Part shown: positions 20,689 through 30,145 of the stretch, piece after piece
How the letters are laid out: each line of letters starts with the position of its first letter
Position numbering within the stretch: position 1 is the first letter of the stretch
From: Hoylesella shahii DSM 15611 = JCM 12083
GTDB taxonomy: Bacteria; Bacteroidota; Bacteroidia; Bacteroidales; Bacteroidaceae
Assembly: GCF_000613445.1 (NCBI RefSeq)
Contig: NZ_BAIZ01000026.1
Span: 1 to 48,903, forward strand
Direction of reading: 5' to 3'
Length of the DNA: 48,903 bases
Program-made: the position numbers and the translations under genes
Notes under the pieces: generated by a model
The model's database searches: none
What the model was told of the DNA's origin: nothing
The model's input: only the letters and a program-made list of their open reading frames with translations

Positions 20689-22661
20689 ATGAGAAGAAAT
20701 CTCCCGAACCTTATGCGTAGTCCTCTAGCGCCCTTTGTGGCCCTATTGGCTAACCTGCTTTTGGTTTTTGGTCTATATATTGTAGCCCGTATCGAGTATT
20801 TATTTGAAAACTACAATTATTTCTGCGCTGTGATTTCGCCTTCACGGCTATGGAATGTGTTCTATGGTGGATACATGTTCGACCGTTCTGCTATTGTGTA
20901 CACCAATGCGCTATACATCGTCATGATGCTTTTCCCGCTGTGGTTGAAAGAAACACCGCTATATCATAAGCTATGTAAGTGGGTGTTTGTGGTGGTTAAT
21001 TCGCTCACATTGATTATCAACCTTGGCGATTCTGTTTATTTCCCTTATACACTTAGGCGCACCACAATGGGTGTTTTCAATGAGTTTAAAAACGAAAACA
21101 ACCTTGCCGATGTGTTTTGGGGCGAACTTTTAGTGCACTGGTACTTGGTGTTACTGGCCACAGGATTGATTTTTCTTATGTGGAAGTTATACGTAACGCC
21201 ACAAGTGTCCGCTTCTCAATATGTTACCGCTAAGCAACGCTTGGCTTATAGCGGTTTACAATTAGCCTTATTGGCCGCAGTTGCGCCTTTTGCAGTTTGT
21301 GCTTGTAGAGGTGGTTTTGACCAATCTGTTAGGCCTATTACTATCAGCAACGCCAATGAATATGTTGAAAGACCCACCGAATGTGCTTTAGTGCTTAACA
21401 CGCCTTTTTCACTTATTCGAACCATTGGTAAAGATGTATTTCATGTTACCGAATATTTTAAGTCGCAAGAAGAGTTGGAAAGCGTTTTTACCCCCGTTCA
21501 TAAACCAGACTCTTTGCATGCGCTTAATGCAAAAAACGTTGTGATACTGATTGTTGAAAGCTTTGGAAGAGAATATATCGGTGCGCTAAACAAAGATTTG
21601 GAAGGTGGCAACTACAAAGGTTACACCCCTTATGTGGATAAGCTAATCGAACAAAGTACCACCTATCAATACTCTTATTGCAACGGGCGAAAGAGCATCG
21701 ATGGGATGCCTTCGGTGCTTTGTGGAATCCCTATGTTTGTAGAACCATTTGTGCTTTCTCCCCAATCTATGAACACCTATACAGGTTTACCTGGTTTATT
21801 GCGTCAAGAAGGTTATCAAACAGCATTCTTTCATGGAGCAAATAGAGGTAGCATGGGATTCTTAGCTTTCGCTAAAAAGATTGGTTTTGAAGCGTATTAT
21901 GGTCGTGAAGACTACGCTGCTGACAAACGTTTTGGCGGAGATGCCGATTTTGATGGACACTGGGTATATGGGATGAACCCTTCTTGCAATACTATTGTGC
22001 CAAGATGAGCGAGATGAAAGAGCCTTTTATGACGGCTGTCTTCACCGTAAGTTCGCACACTCCCTATGTTATTCCCGAAAAATATAAAAAGGTGTATCCC
22101 GAAGAAGGCTTGATAATGCACAAGTGTATCAGGTACACCGATATGGCTATTGGTAAGTTTTTTGAGAGCGCTCGCAAACAGCCTTGGTTTAAAAACACCA
22201 TCTTTGTACTTACCAGCGACCACACCAACCTGAGCGACCATGCACAATATCAGACAGACATTGGTGGTTTTTGTTCGCCTATTGTTATCTACGACCCCAG
22301 CGGAGAAATCGAACCTGGTATGCGAGATGGTATTGCGCAGCAAATAGATATATTGCCTACAGTACTTGGGATATTAGATTATAACAAACCGTTCTTCTCC
22401 TTTGGGTGCGACTTAATGTCAACGCCTATGGACGATACCTATGCAGTGAACTACCTTAATGGTATTTACCAATATGTGAAGTATGGGTATGTTTTACAAT
22501 TTGATGGCAATGAAACCAAAGCTGTGTATGCACTTGACGATGTGTTGATGAAAAAGAACCTCAAAGGAAAGGTGAAAGAGCAAGCACAGATGGAGCGCGA
22601 GGTTAAAGCTATTATACAGCAATACATGTATAGGATGAAAAACGATAAACTGATGCCCTAA
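20689..22661 (+). CDS. LTA-synthase-family sulfatase-fold membrane enzyme (frame broken near 21963)
   Basis: About 657 aa after repair. Several hydrophobic segments in the first 215 residues anchor it (FVALLANLLLVFGLYIVARI, LLVHWYLVLLATGLIFLMW). A periplasmic alkaline-phosphatase/sulfatase-fold domain follows, with VVILIVESFGREYIG, the nucleophile segment NGRKSIDGMPSVLCGIP, FHGANRGSMGF and TSDHTNLSDHAQ as a metal site. Relatives transfer phosphoglycerol or phosphoethanolamine to cell-envelope polymers or lipids; the acceptor here is unknown. The frame switches at CACTGGGTATATGG: one more G gives HWGIWDEPFLQYY. It lies 30 nt after the exporter and 2 nt before the acyltransferase. Confidence 0.85.
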
Positions 22662-22663
22662 CG

Positions 22664-23641
22664 ATGAAGAATGTTTTCAGTTTTATAGCCTACTATCTGC
22701 TGTATACAGTTTGGTTTACCTTTTCACTTTTGCCATTTTGTATACTTTATGTGTTGTCAGATTTCTTATATTTCATCTCTTATTATGTGGTGAAATATCG
22801 GCGTCGCGTTATCCGAATGAACATTACAAGTTCGTTTCCCGAAAAGAATGAGAATGAATTACGCGCCATAGAGAAAGGGTTCTACCACTGGTTCTGCGAC
22901 TATTTGGTAGAAACTATAAAACTGATGACCATGAGTAAGCAACAACTAATGCGGCACTTGGTGTTTACAGGTACTGATGTTATCGACAAATATATTGAAG
23001 AAGAACGTTCGTGCGGTGTCTACCTTGGACATTACGGACAATGGGAATGGATAACTTCTCTTCCTTATTGGATAAGTGATAAGGGGCTTTGTACACAGAT
23101 TTATCACCCCTTAGAGAATAAACGATTTGATAGCTTGTTTAAAAAAGTTCGCGAAAAGCAAGGGGCACGTTGTATTGCCATGGCCGAAACTCTTCGCCGT
23201 GTGGTGGCCTATCAGCAACAGAAACAACCCATAGTAATGGGATATATATCAGACCAGGTGCCTTTTTGGAACAATATACACCACTGGTTTAATTTTCTAA
23301 ACCACGACACGCCAGTACTTACAGGAACAGAGAAAATAATTAAAGCCACAAACCAAGTGGTTTTCTATTGTGATGTGTCGCGTATTAAACGTGGATATTA
23401 CCGTTGCGACATGCAACTAATAACCGACAAACCAAAGGAAAAGACCGACTTTGAATTGACAGACCTTTATTTTGAAAAACTGCAAGCAACCATCAGACGT
23501 GACCCTACTTTATATCTTTGGAGCCATAATCGGTGGAAACGAACACGTGAAGAGTTTAATTTGCGCTACGACGAAAAAACAGGAAGGGTTGACCTTGGAA
23601 GTCTTGACGATATAAAAAAACGTAAACAGATAGAACAATAA
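22664..23641 (+). CDS. LpxL/HtrB-like lysophospholipid (lipid A) acyltransferase
   Basis: 325 aa. An N-terminal membrane anchor (FSFIAYYLLYTVWFTFSLLP) is followed by the acyltransferase H-x4-E motif in YLGHYGQWEW, ARCIAMAETLRRVVAYQQQK, SDQVPFWNNIHHWFNFLNHD and a C-terminal LYLWSHNRWKRTREEF, all typical of the LpxL/LpxM family. It should add a secondary acyl chain to lipid A at the inner membrane. Its place between a sulfatase-fold transferase and glycosyltransferases, behind an MsbA-type exporter, agrees with lipid A or LPS tailoring. Confidence 0.88.
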   Translation: MKNVFSFIAYYLLYTVWFTFSLLPFCILYVLSDFLYFISYYVVKYRRRVIRMNITSSFPEKNENELRAIEKGFYHWFCDYLVETIKLMTMSKQQLMRHLVFTGTDVIDKYIEEERSCGVYLGHYGQWEWITSLPYWISDKGLCTQIYHPLENKRFDSLFKKVREKQGARCIAMAETLRRVVAYQQQKQPIVMGYISDQVPFWNNIHHWFNFLNHDTPVLTGTEKIIKATNQVVFYCDVSRIKRGYYRCDMQLITDKPKEKTDFELTDLYFEKLQATIRRDPTLYLWSHNRWKRTREEFNLRYDEKTGRVDLGSLDDIKKRKQIEQ

Positions 23642-23653
23642 TAACAAAGGAAT

Positions 23654-24466
23654 ATGATATTTGTCAAAGGATATGGGCAGATGTGCAATAATATCTTGCA
23701 ATTTGCGCATGCTTATGCTTATGGAAGAGAGCATGGCATAAAAGTAGTTGCAATGCGTTTCTGTTACAAATACAGATATTTCGAGCTATGCAATCAGGCT
23801 CTCTATCGGCCAATTACTTATCTCATTGCTAAGTTTCTCATCAAGTCGCATTTAATTAAATGCCTTAAATTCGACAGATGTGATGTTCCTTCCGAATATT
23901 ATCGCTTGCTAAATACCCAGAAAATCATAGCATTAGACGACTGGTTGTTTAGACATCCAGAATTGTTCTTGAAATATCGTGAGGAAATAAAGCAACTGTT
24001 TAGATTTAAGCCCAACGTTATTAAGAGGCAGAAGGAATGGCTGGAAACTGTCGAACGCGATAGTACGATAAAACTAGGCGTACATATTAGACGAGGCGAC
24101 TACGCCAGATTTATGGGCGGAAAATACTTTTTTAGCGATGAGGTGTTTGCTACACGCATTAAAGAATTTTCTGATATGCACCCCGATAAAACAATACAGG
24201 TGTTTATTTGTTCGAATGATTCTAATTTATCGGTCGACAAATTTAAGCAGTTTTTGAACAACAACGAGGTCTATCTTTCTCAAGGCAACCCTGCAGAAGA
24301 CCTCTACGTGTTGTCTGAATGCCAATATATCATTGGTCCTAAAAGTACATTCTCGCTCATGGCATCGTTTTATAACAATGCCCAACTGCATTGGATGGAA
24401 GATAAAGAAGTGTGCTTAACGGGTGATAAGTTTAAACATTTTGAAGATCTCTTTATGAGTATTTGA
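23654..24466 (+). CDS. GT11-family glycosyltransferase (alpha-1,2-fucosyltransferase-like)
   Basis: 270 aa, usual size for GT11. The N-terminus MIFVKGYGQMCNNILQFAHA is a variant of the GLGNQLFQYA opening of the family. The donor-binding motif GVHIRRGDYARF is intact, and ECQYIIGPKSTFSLMASFYN with a downstream tryptophan matches the C-terminal sugar-nucleotide site. It would transfer fucose or a similar deoxysugar from a GDP donor to a surface glycan. The opening differs enough that the donor should be treated as open. It is 12 nt after the acyltransferase. Confidence 0.8.
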   Translation: MIFVKGYGQMCNNILQFAHAYAYGREHGIKVVAMRFCYKYRYFELCNQALYRPITYLIAKFLIKSHLIKCLKFDRCDVPSEYYRLLNTQKIIALDDWLFRHPELFLKYREEIKQLFRFKPNVIKRQKEWLETVERDSTIKLGVHIRRGDYARFMGGKYFFSDEVFATRIKEFSDMHPDKTIQVFICSNDSNLSVDKFKQFLNNNEVYLSQGNPAEDLYVLSECQYIIGPKSTFSLMASFYNNAQLHWMEDKEVCLTGDKFKHFEDLFMSI

Positions 24467-24467
24467 T

Positions 24468-25646
24468 ATGAAGAAGAAGCGAATTTTGTTTTTATTGAGC
24501 AGATTTCTCGATGGAGGTATCGACTCTGTACTTGTGGAATACCTTACTTATATGGCCTCTCAGCCACAATGTGAGGTTACGTTGGCCATCGGTATGAACT
24601 ACGACAAACTTGAAGTTTACAGCCATCGCATACCTTCTAACGTGCGAATTGTACATCTCGTTAACAGTTCGCTGTTAACTAAATGGAGGAAAAAGAAACT
24701 CTATTCGCCCATTCCTTTTTATATTAAGGCGTTCGACGAGGCACTGCTAAATCCAATAAGAAGGTATATTATATCGAGGAAGATTGCTAAATTGGCCGAA
24801 CAATCTGATGTAATTGTCGACTTTGATTGTTGTTCGCATTCGTTTGTTAAGCGCATCAACAAACCAAAAATCGGTTATTTTCACTTTTCAATTAAGCAAG
24901 TTTTGCAAGAAAATGAACGAAAAAGGCAGCGCATGCAACAAACCATTGAATGCTATAATAAGTTTGTTATCATTTCTTATGCCATGCTTGAAGAAGCTAA
25001 AGACTTGTTCCCCAGCTTGCAAAATAAGTTTGAAATGATTTACAATGGCATCAATTTTCACGAGCTTTCACAGAAGGCAATGGGAGAAACAGAAAACTCG
25101 CTATCTGATATCCCATATATTTTAACCATTAGCAGACTGGAAGAAAGTCAAAAGGATGTGTCTACCCTGTTGCAGGCGTACGCTCTTTTGCGCTCGAAAT
25201 ACAACCAAAAGCTGCCACTAGTGATTATCGGAAAGGGAAAATCAGAACAACAATTGCGCGAGTTAACTGCAAAGCTTGACATATCAAACCACGTTCATTT
25301 CTTAGGTTTTTGCTCCAATCCTTATCCTTGGATTAGTAAATCTAGATTGTATGTACAAAGTTCTAAGTTTGAAGGTTTGCCCACTACGTTAATAGAATCG
25401 TTGCTTTTAGACAAAGACATTGTGGCTACTGATTGTCCAACTGGCCCTAAAGAAATTCTGAATTTGGGCAAAGCTGGTTTGCTCACGCCCGTGGGCGATG
25501 CTGAACAATTGGCTGCTGCTATGCACAAAGCTTTGAGTGATGAAGAAGTTATTAAGCAATTGGCCGAAGGAAGGCAGCAACACCGAGAGAATTTCACAAT
25601 GGAGAAGTCGGGTAGGGCATTGCTCGAACTTATTGAGCGTATGTAA
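24468..25646 (+). CDS. GT4-family glycosyltransferase
   Basis: 392 aa with a GT-B fold. It begins KKKRILFLLSRFLDGGIDSV, with the donor domain YILTISRLEESQKDVSTLLQ, LVIIGKGKSEQQLREL, and the E-x7-E region SSKFEGLPTTLIESLLLDKD followed by TDCPTGPKEIL. It starts directly after the GT11 gene and closes the operon, so it probably adds a sugar to the same lipid-linked or surface glycan. Donor and acceptor cannot be read from the sequence. Confidence 0.85.
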   Translation: MKKKRILFLLSRFLDGGIDSVLVEYLTYMASQPQCEVTLAIGMNYDKLEVYSHRIPSNVRIVHLVNSSLLTKWRKKKLYSPIPFYIKAFDEALLNPIRRYIISRKIAKLAEQSDVIVDFDCCSHSFVKRINKPKIGYFHFSIKQVLQENERKRQRMQQTIECYNKFVIISYAMLEEAKDLFPSLQNKFEMIYNGINFHELSQKAMGETENSLSDIPYILTISRLEESQKDVSTLLQAYALLRSKYNQKLPLVIIGKGKSEQQLRELTAKLDISNHVHFLGFCSNPYPWISKSRLYVQSSKFEGLPTTLIESLLLDKDIVATDCPTGPKEILNLGKAGLLTPVGDAEQLAAAMHKALSDEEVIKQLAEGRQQHRENFTMEKSGRALLELIERM

Positions 25647-26818
25647 ACGACAACGAGTTAAAGCTATCTATATCCCTATTTATTGGTATTAAAGCATATA
25701 AGTGTGAACAATATTCGCAAACATTGCTGTCTGGTAAACTTGTTTTGTGTATAATAGGGTTAGCAGATAGCAGAATAAAAAAACATCGAAGTTTTTAAGC
25801 GTAAAGTTGTTAAGATGCTTTGTTAAATATAGTTTTAATATTTTACAAAACAAACACTGCAAACCAAGCCTTTCTAGCAAAAATACATGTTAAATAGCAT
25901 CGATTTCTACTGTTTTTAGGTCATGCTGCGTTTATTTTTACACCGTTTTTGAGCACCATAGTTGCATTTTGTACCATTTAGCCTTTCTAGAAAGTCGTCA
26001 GCTTTCATTTTTTCACCGCTCAAAACACCTCTTTTAGTAGTCAAAAAGTACTTTTATATATCACATTTTACTTTAAAAAGCCTTATTGTTTCATCATATG
26101 CTCAAGCGTGATGCTCACAAAAAGGTGCATTGTTTACTTTTCAATCTACTTTTTGCTGCATTTAGCCTTGCGTTTTGTATGAGATAGCCTTGCGTTTTGC
26201 ATGAGATAGCACTGCATTTTGCATGAGATAGCACTGCATTTTGCATGAGTTAGCCTTGCGTTTTGTTACATTTAGCCTAATTTTAGGAAAAAATGGGGGA
26301 TTATTTAATTGAAAACTCGTTTTGTCTGCAATCACAAATCACAACTATTTTTACACTAACAAACCTTCGCGAGAATCGATTATTTGCAAGCAAGTGGAAG
26401 TAGGTGAGCAAAAAACGCACTCACAATGTTAAATTTTATACTTATTATTTTACATCAAATAAAGAGTGGTTGCAAAGAATATTGAAGAATTGGGAAAGCA
26501 AAATTAACTAATCCATTCTCACTTTCTCCAACTCAAACAAAATAAATTATACGTTTAGTGGATTCTAAATCATTGATAGGAAATGCTCAGGATGATGCGT
26601 GAATAATAATGGTAGCAAAAATCCATGTCTAACTATAAAGAAAAATACTAATTTAATTGGGGTAGAAGGGCTCTAAAATTAATACGAAATTATTAAAGCA
26701 AACGCAAAGGTTTGTTTGTGCGATTTAAGTTTTGATAGACTACCATAATTGGCAAACAAAAATAGGTGAACCATTTCTAGCATCAACCTTCTTATCACAA
26801 ACCCATACGAACTAACCG
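25647..26818. other. Long non-coding interval between convergent genes
   Basis: This 1.17-kb AT-rich stretch between two 3' ends has no plausible gene. It contains the 22-bp array at 26145-26276, a block at 26027-26049 also found near the first array, and a stray array-like unit around 25959-25980. No clear T-run terminator was found for either flanking gene. Confidence 0.7.
26145..26276 (+). repeat. 22-bp-period tandem array, copy 2
   Basis: Six 22-bp units start at 26145, 26167, 26189, 26211, 26233 and 26255. Each has a 12-bp core (CTTGCGTTTTGY or ACTGCATTTTGC; the first is degenerate) and a 10-bp spacer, ATGAGATAGC in the three middle units. Total length is exactly 132 bp. The core and period match the array at 5895-5994, but the spacers differ. 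Confidence 0.9.
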
Positions 26819-27592
26819 CTAATCATTTTGTTTGCGCTTATACTCCATTATCTTAGCCACAATTGTGAACTGATAAATACCCTGCCATACTGCATAGATA
26901 AAACCTGCAACACCATCTTTAAAGCCACCTTTAAGAATATACGCGCGAATAAATCGAAACGAAGGGCGAACCAGCAATGCACCAATGCCATAGTGTTTAT
27001 CACGCCGCTTAGAAATCTCGTTATCAGAATAAACATTATTTTTATGGTTAAGAGTGGCAATCGAATCGTTTGCAAGATGTTCAAATGCTAAGTCTTTGCG
27101 GTTTCTTGGCAAACGAATAACCCTACCTTTTACAATGGGCGAAGCATGAATAATGGGTGGCCAAGTGGTTAAGTCTTTTTTAAAGAAGCGCAAAATATAG
27201 TCGGGATAAGAGGCATGCATAAACTTTCCCATGAAATAATTTTTGCGAGGGATGGCCACACCTTCTTCACAATCGGGTTTAGAGATGTGTTCGTACAAAT
27301 AAGCTGTTAGTTGTTTACTTACAATTTCATCAGCATCGAGCACTAAAACCCACGAAAATGTTGCACTTTCAATGGCAAATTGACGAGCAGGTTCAACTAT
27401 ATTGTAATCTCTTTTTTCAAAAGTTACCACACGACAACCATTGTTCTGGGCAATATTCACCGTGTTGTCTGTGCTTTCCATATCGCACACAACAATTTCA
27501 TCAAACCCTTTTGCTGCATCAATCACCTGCTGCAAATGGCGTTCAGCGTTATAAGTGTTTATAACAACAGATATTTTATTGTCATCGTTCAT
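26819..27592 (-). CDS. GT2-family glycosyltransferase (WaaE/KdtX-like)
   Basis: 257 aa. The GT-A fold starts ISVVINTYNAERHLQQVIDA, with FDEIVVCDMESTDNTVNIAQ and the metal-binding FSWVLVLDADEIVSKQL. A later AIPRKNYFMGKFMHAS and a basic C-terminal segment match the WaaE/KdtX group, which modifies LPS inner core with a sugar. A C-terminal amphipathic stretch may attach it to the membrane. It stands alone, convergent with the envelope operon. Confidence 0.85.
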   Translation of the reverse strand: MNDDNKISVVINTYNAERHLQQVIDAAKGFDEIVVCDMESTDNTVNIAQNNGCRVVTFEKRDYNIVEPARQFAIESATFSWVLVLDADEIVSKQLTAYLYEHISKPDCEEGVAIPRKNYFMGKFMHASYPDYILRFFKKDLTTWPPIIHASPIVKGRVIRLPRNRKDLAFEHLANDSIATLNHKNNVYSDNEISKRRDKHYGIGALLVRPSFRFIRAYILKGGFKDGVAGFIYAVWQGIYQFTIVAKIMEYKRKQND

Positions 27593-27753
27593 GCTGCAAA
27601 TATAATGAATTATTGGCTACATACCACACAAAAAACAAGCTTTCTTAAGTTCAAATCCACGACATACAGCAACAAACATCCCCTTAGGCAGTACGTTTAT
27701 TGTTAAACCGCCAAAGGGGATGTATCGTTTGCTATAAGTTGAGGGGTTATTCT

Positions 27754-28587
27754 TTAGAAACTATCATCATCTTCTTCGATATTTTCTGCTTCCATTCCCA
27801 GCTCATCATTATCTTCTTCGAACGTTGTGCGATAACTTTCTTCAGTAAGTATATCCTCATCGAAAGAGTCGTCATCATCGTCATCGTCCTTATATTTACT
27901 GTCTTGTCCGCTCAGGTCATCGTCTTCGGCGAGGTCGTCATCATCATCATCGTCATCGTGCGACGATTTTCTTCCACTCAATTCATCGTCAAAACGAGCC
28001 GAGAGTTTATCTATTTCAGGTTTTTCTTTTACGAAGATGGCTTCAACCCAAGTTCCTTTTTCAATTTCTAGGGCTTCAAATCCGTCTTCAGTTTTCTTCT
28101 CAAACATGCCACCTTTTTTGTGTAAACGGTCCTTTGGCAAAACAGTAGTGCTCACTTCAAAGCCACTTTCAATGATATCTTTAACGCTTTGAGACAACGA
28201 GTCCCATCCACCACCAAAATTTCTGTCTAGCACTTCGATAAGTTTAGCAGCCGAAATGTATCGTATGTTTTCATAAGTAAGGTCGGTAACCCTCATAATA
28301 GGGTGTTTCTTTATGGCCATCTTAACCTTTTGGCTTCATCCAATCTTATTGTACCCACCTTAAATCCGCGGTCTTCATATTTTTTAATTATTTCTGGTCG
28401 GTCAACTTTTAGCTCTTCTGCATCAAACGCGCTCTTCACCACATCCATGTAATGGCGGGCATTATCCTTTAGGTCAGCGTCTTTTTCTGCCGCTTCCCAC
28501 ATTCTGAACACGTCGTTTTCCTGGATGCCCCACACGTTGCTTTTGGTAAGTGTTTTAAGGGTCAGAGCTTTTTTTTTCTTGTTTCAT
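27754..28587 (-). CDS. Acidic-tailed protein of unknown function (frame broken twice)
   Basis: I do not recognise the family. After two repairs the gene codes for about 277 aa starting MKQEKKALTLKTLTKSNVWG at 28587. The first lesion is one extra A in the nine-base run at 28569-28577. The second is one missing base near 28321-28325 that would give AKRLKMAIKKHPIMRVTDLT. The globular part is about 200 residues (GFKVGTIRLDEA, YENIRYISAAKLIEVLDRNF, GGGWDSLSQSVKDIIESGFE). The C-terminal 75 residues are extremely acidic, with runs of eight and seven aspartates. Such tails occur in proteins that contact basic partners such as ribosomal or nucleoid proteins. The second break could also be read as two overlapping genes with start ATG 28320. 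A strong promoter and structured leader precede it. Confidence 0.65.
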
Positions 28588-28702
28588 ATACGATTATTTA
28601 TCTTTGTCTTATTGATAAAAGACCTTCGAGGGAGATGCCCTGCTGGTCTAGCAGATACAGGTACAACCCATTAGGCGGTTTTCTACCTTTTGTGTGTTGT
28701 TG
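28588..28702 (-). ncRNA. Structured 5' leader, possible cis-regulatory RNA
   Basis: Between the promoter and the acidic-tailed gene the minus-strand transcript can form hairpins at 28660-28687 (GGTA..TACC with AACC/GGTT), 28640-28654 (CTGCT/AGCAG), 28629-28641 (AGGG/CCCT) and 28606-28623 (GTCTT/AAGAC). The second and third share bases 28640-28641, so they exclude each other. I do not recognise it as a known riboswitch or as SRP RNA. Confidence 0.45.
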
Positions 28703-28705
28703 CTG

Positions 28706-28736
28706 CAAAATTATATACTTTCGTTAAATCTACAAA
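28706..28736 (-). promoter_or_regulatory. Promoter of the acidic-tailed gene
   Basis: TTTG (28733-28736 on the minus strand), then 19 nt, then TAATTTTG (28706-28713) followed by C. This is one of the best promoter matches in the window and gives a leader of about 115 nt. Confidence 0.7.
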
Positions 28737-28895
28737 CTTTTGCAACAAAAATATTAATCCCAACCCCATTATAGATTAATCTCTGCGCTAATTCTATCTG
28801 TTTGCACTGCATATAATAAGGTTTTGTTTAAGATTATTGGCCATTGTATACGCCACTAAACACCTCCTAATGTAGGTTATCTAAATAAAAATAAG

Positions 28896-28903
28896 TATCT
28901 TTG
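28896..28903 (+). promoter_or_regulatory. ftsY promoter -7 element
   Basis: TATCTTTG followed by C, 17 nt upstream of the ftsY ATG, implying a leader of only about 14 nt. The -33 region is weak. Confidence 0.5.
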
Positions 28904-28920
28904 CATCAAAAATAAACGAA

Positions 28921-29874
28921 ATGGGTATATTCGGATTTTTCAACAAAAGCAAGAAAGAAACGCTAGACAAGGGATTGGAAAAGACCAAACAAAGCGTTTT
29001 CAGCAAGTTAACGCGTGCCGTAGCCGGAAAATCAAAGGTAGATGATGAGGTGCTCGACAACCTTGAAGAGATACTTATCACATCCGACGTGGGCGTAGAC
29101 ACTACGTTGAAAATCATAGAGAGAATTGAAGAGCGTGTTGCTCGTGATAAATATGTATCGACCGGCGAACTTAATAACATCCTTAAAGATGAAATTGCTG
29201 CGCTTCTATCTGAAAATAACACGCAAGACAACGACAACTGGGAATTACCTGAAACAGGAAATCCTTACGTTATTCTTGTTGTTGGCGTAAATGGAGTTGG
29301 CAAGACAACTACTATTGGTAAGTTGGCCCACCAGTTTAAGCAAGCTGGTAAGAGTGTATATTTGGGTGCAGCCGACACTTTTAGAGCTGCTGCTGTAGAG
29401 CAAATATGTATATGGGGTGAACGAGTTGGCGTGCCTGTGGTGAAGCAACAGATGGGTTCCGATCCTGCATCAGTGGCTTTCGACACACTGAGTTCGGCCA
29501 AAGCCAATGGGGCAGATGTGGTTATCATCGATACCGCAGGCCGACTTCACAATAAGATTGGCTTGATGAACGAGCTGAAAAAGATTAAAGACGTGATGAA
29601 AAAGGTGATGCCCGAAGCGCCTAACGAAGTGCTTTTGGTGCTTGATGGCTCTACCGGACAAAACGCTTTCGAACAAGCTAAGCAATTTTCTGCTGTTACC
29701 AACATCACGGCGCTGGCCATTACAAAACTAGATGGAACGGCTAAAGGTGGTGTGGTGATTGGTATCAGCGACCAACTGAAGGTGCCTGTGAAATACATTG
29801 GCTTGGGTGAGGGCATGGAAGATTTGCAACTATTCAACCGGAAACATTTCGTCGACTCGCTTTTTAACGAATAA
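28921..29874 (+). CDS. ftsY: Signal recognition particle receptor FtsY
   Basis: 317 aa, the short form lacking a long acidic A domain. The N domain opens MGIFGFFNKSKKETLDKGLE. The GTPase G domain has G1 VVGVNGVGKTTTIGKLA, AADTFRAAAVEQ, G3 VVIIDTAGRLHNK, G4 ITKLDGTAKGG and the closing GLGEGMEDLQLFNRKHFVDS. It docks ribosome-nascent chain-SRP complexes at the inner membrane. It is divergent from the acidic-tailed gene and precedes rimO. Confidence 0.97.
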   Translation: MGIFGFFNKSKKETLDKGLEKTKQSVFSKLTRAVAGKSKVDDEVLDNLEEILITSDVGVDTTLKIIERIEERVARDKYVSTGELNNILKDEIAALLSENNTQDNDNWELPETGNPYVILVVGVNGVGKTTTIGKLAHQFKQAGKSVYLGAADTFRAAAVEQICIWGERVGVPVVKQQMGSDPASVAFDTLSSAKANGADVVIIDTAGRLHNKIGLMNELKKIKDVMKKVMPEAPNEVLLVLDGSTGQNAFEQAKQFSAVTNITALAITKLDGTAKGGVVIGISDQLKVPVKYIGLGEGMEDLQLFNRKHFVDSLFNE

Positions 29875-30145
29875 CCTTCGCTTCTGAGTGGTGTAAAATT
29901 GGACCATATCTAGGGTTTAACCGATATGTTAACAGACGATAATGAGCTTTATTATGTTATAGCAGAGATTTAATTGTGCTATTGACTCCTCTCTTTACAT
30001 GCTCATAAACTTATATAGACATCACTGGGGCGCTAAGCCTCCTTCGCCCAGTTGTTAACTAGGTCACAACTGTGACTATAGCTACTTTTCTCCACGTTGT
30101 TCGTGCGGAAATGGGCGACATTTCAACAAGTATTCAAATATTAGA

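Noticed and set aside
26145..26276. CRISPR array
   Set aside because: The period of 22 bp with 12-bp cores and 10-bp near-identical spacers leaves no room for unique spacers, and no cas genes are nearby.
27700..28071. A plus-strand open frame rich in Ile/Val/Phe
   Set aside because: It is the antisense reading of the GAT/GAC-rich poly-aspartate tail.
28606..28702. Signal recognition particle RNA or a tRNA-like RNA near ftsY
   Set aside because: The conserved SRP loop (GGAAG with AGCAG) and any cloverleaf are missing; a structured mRNA leader fits better.
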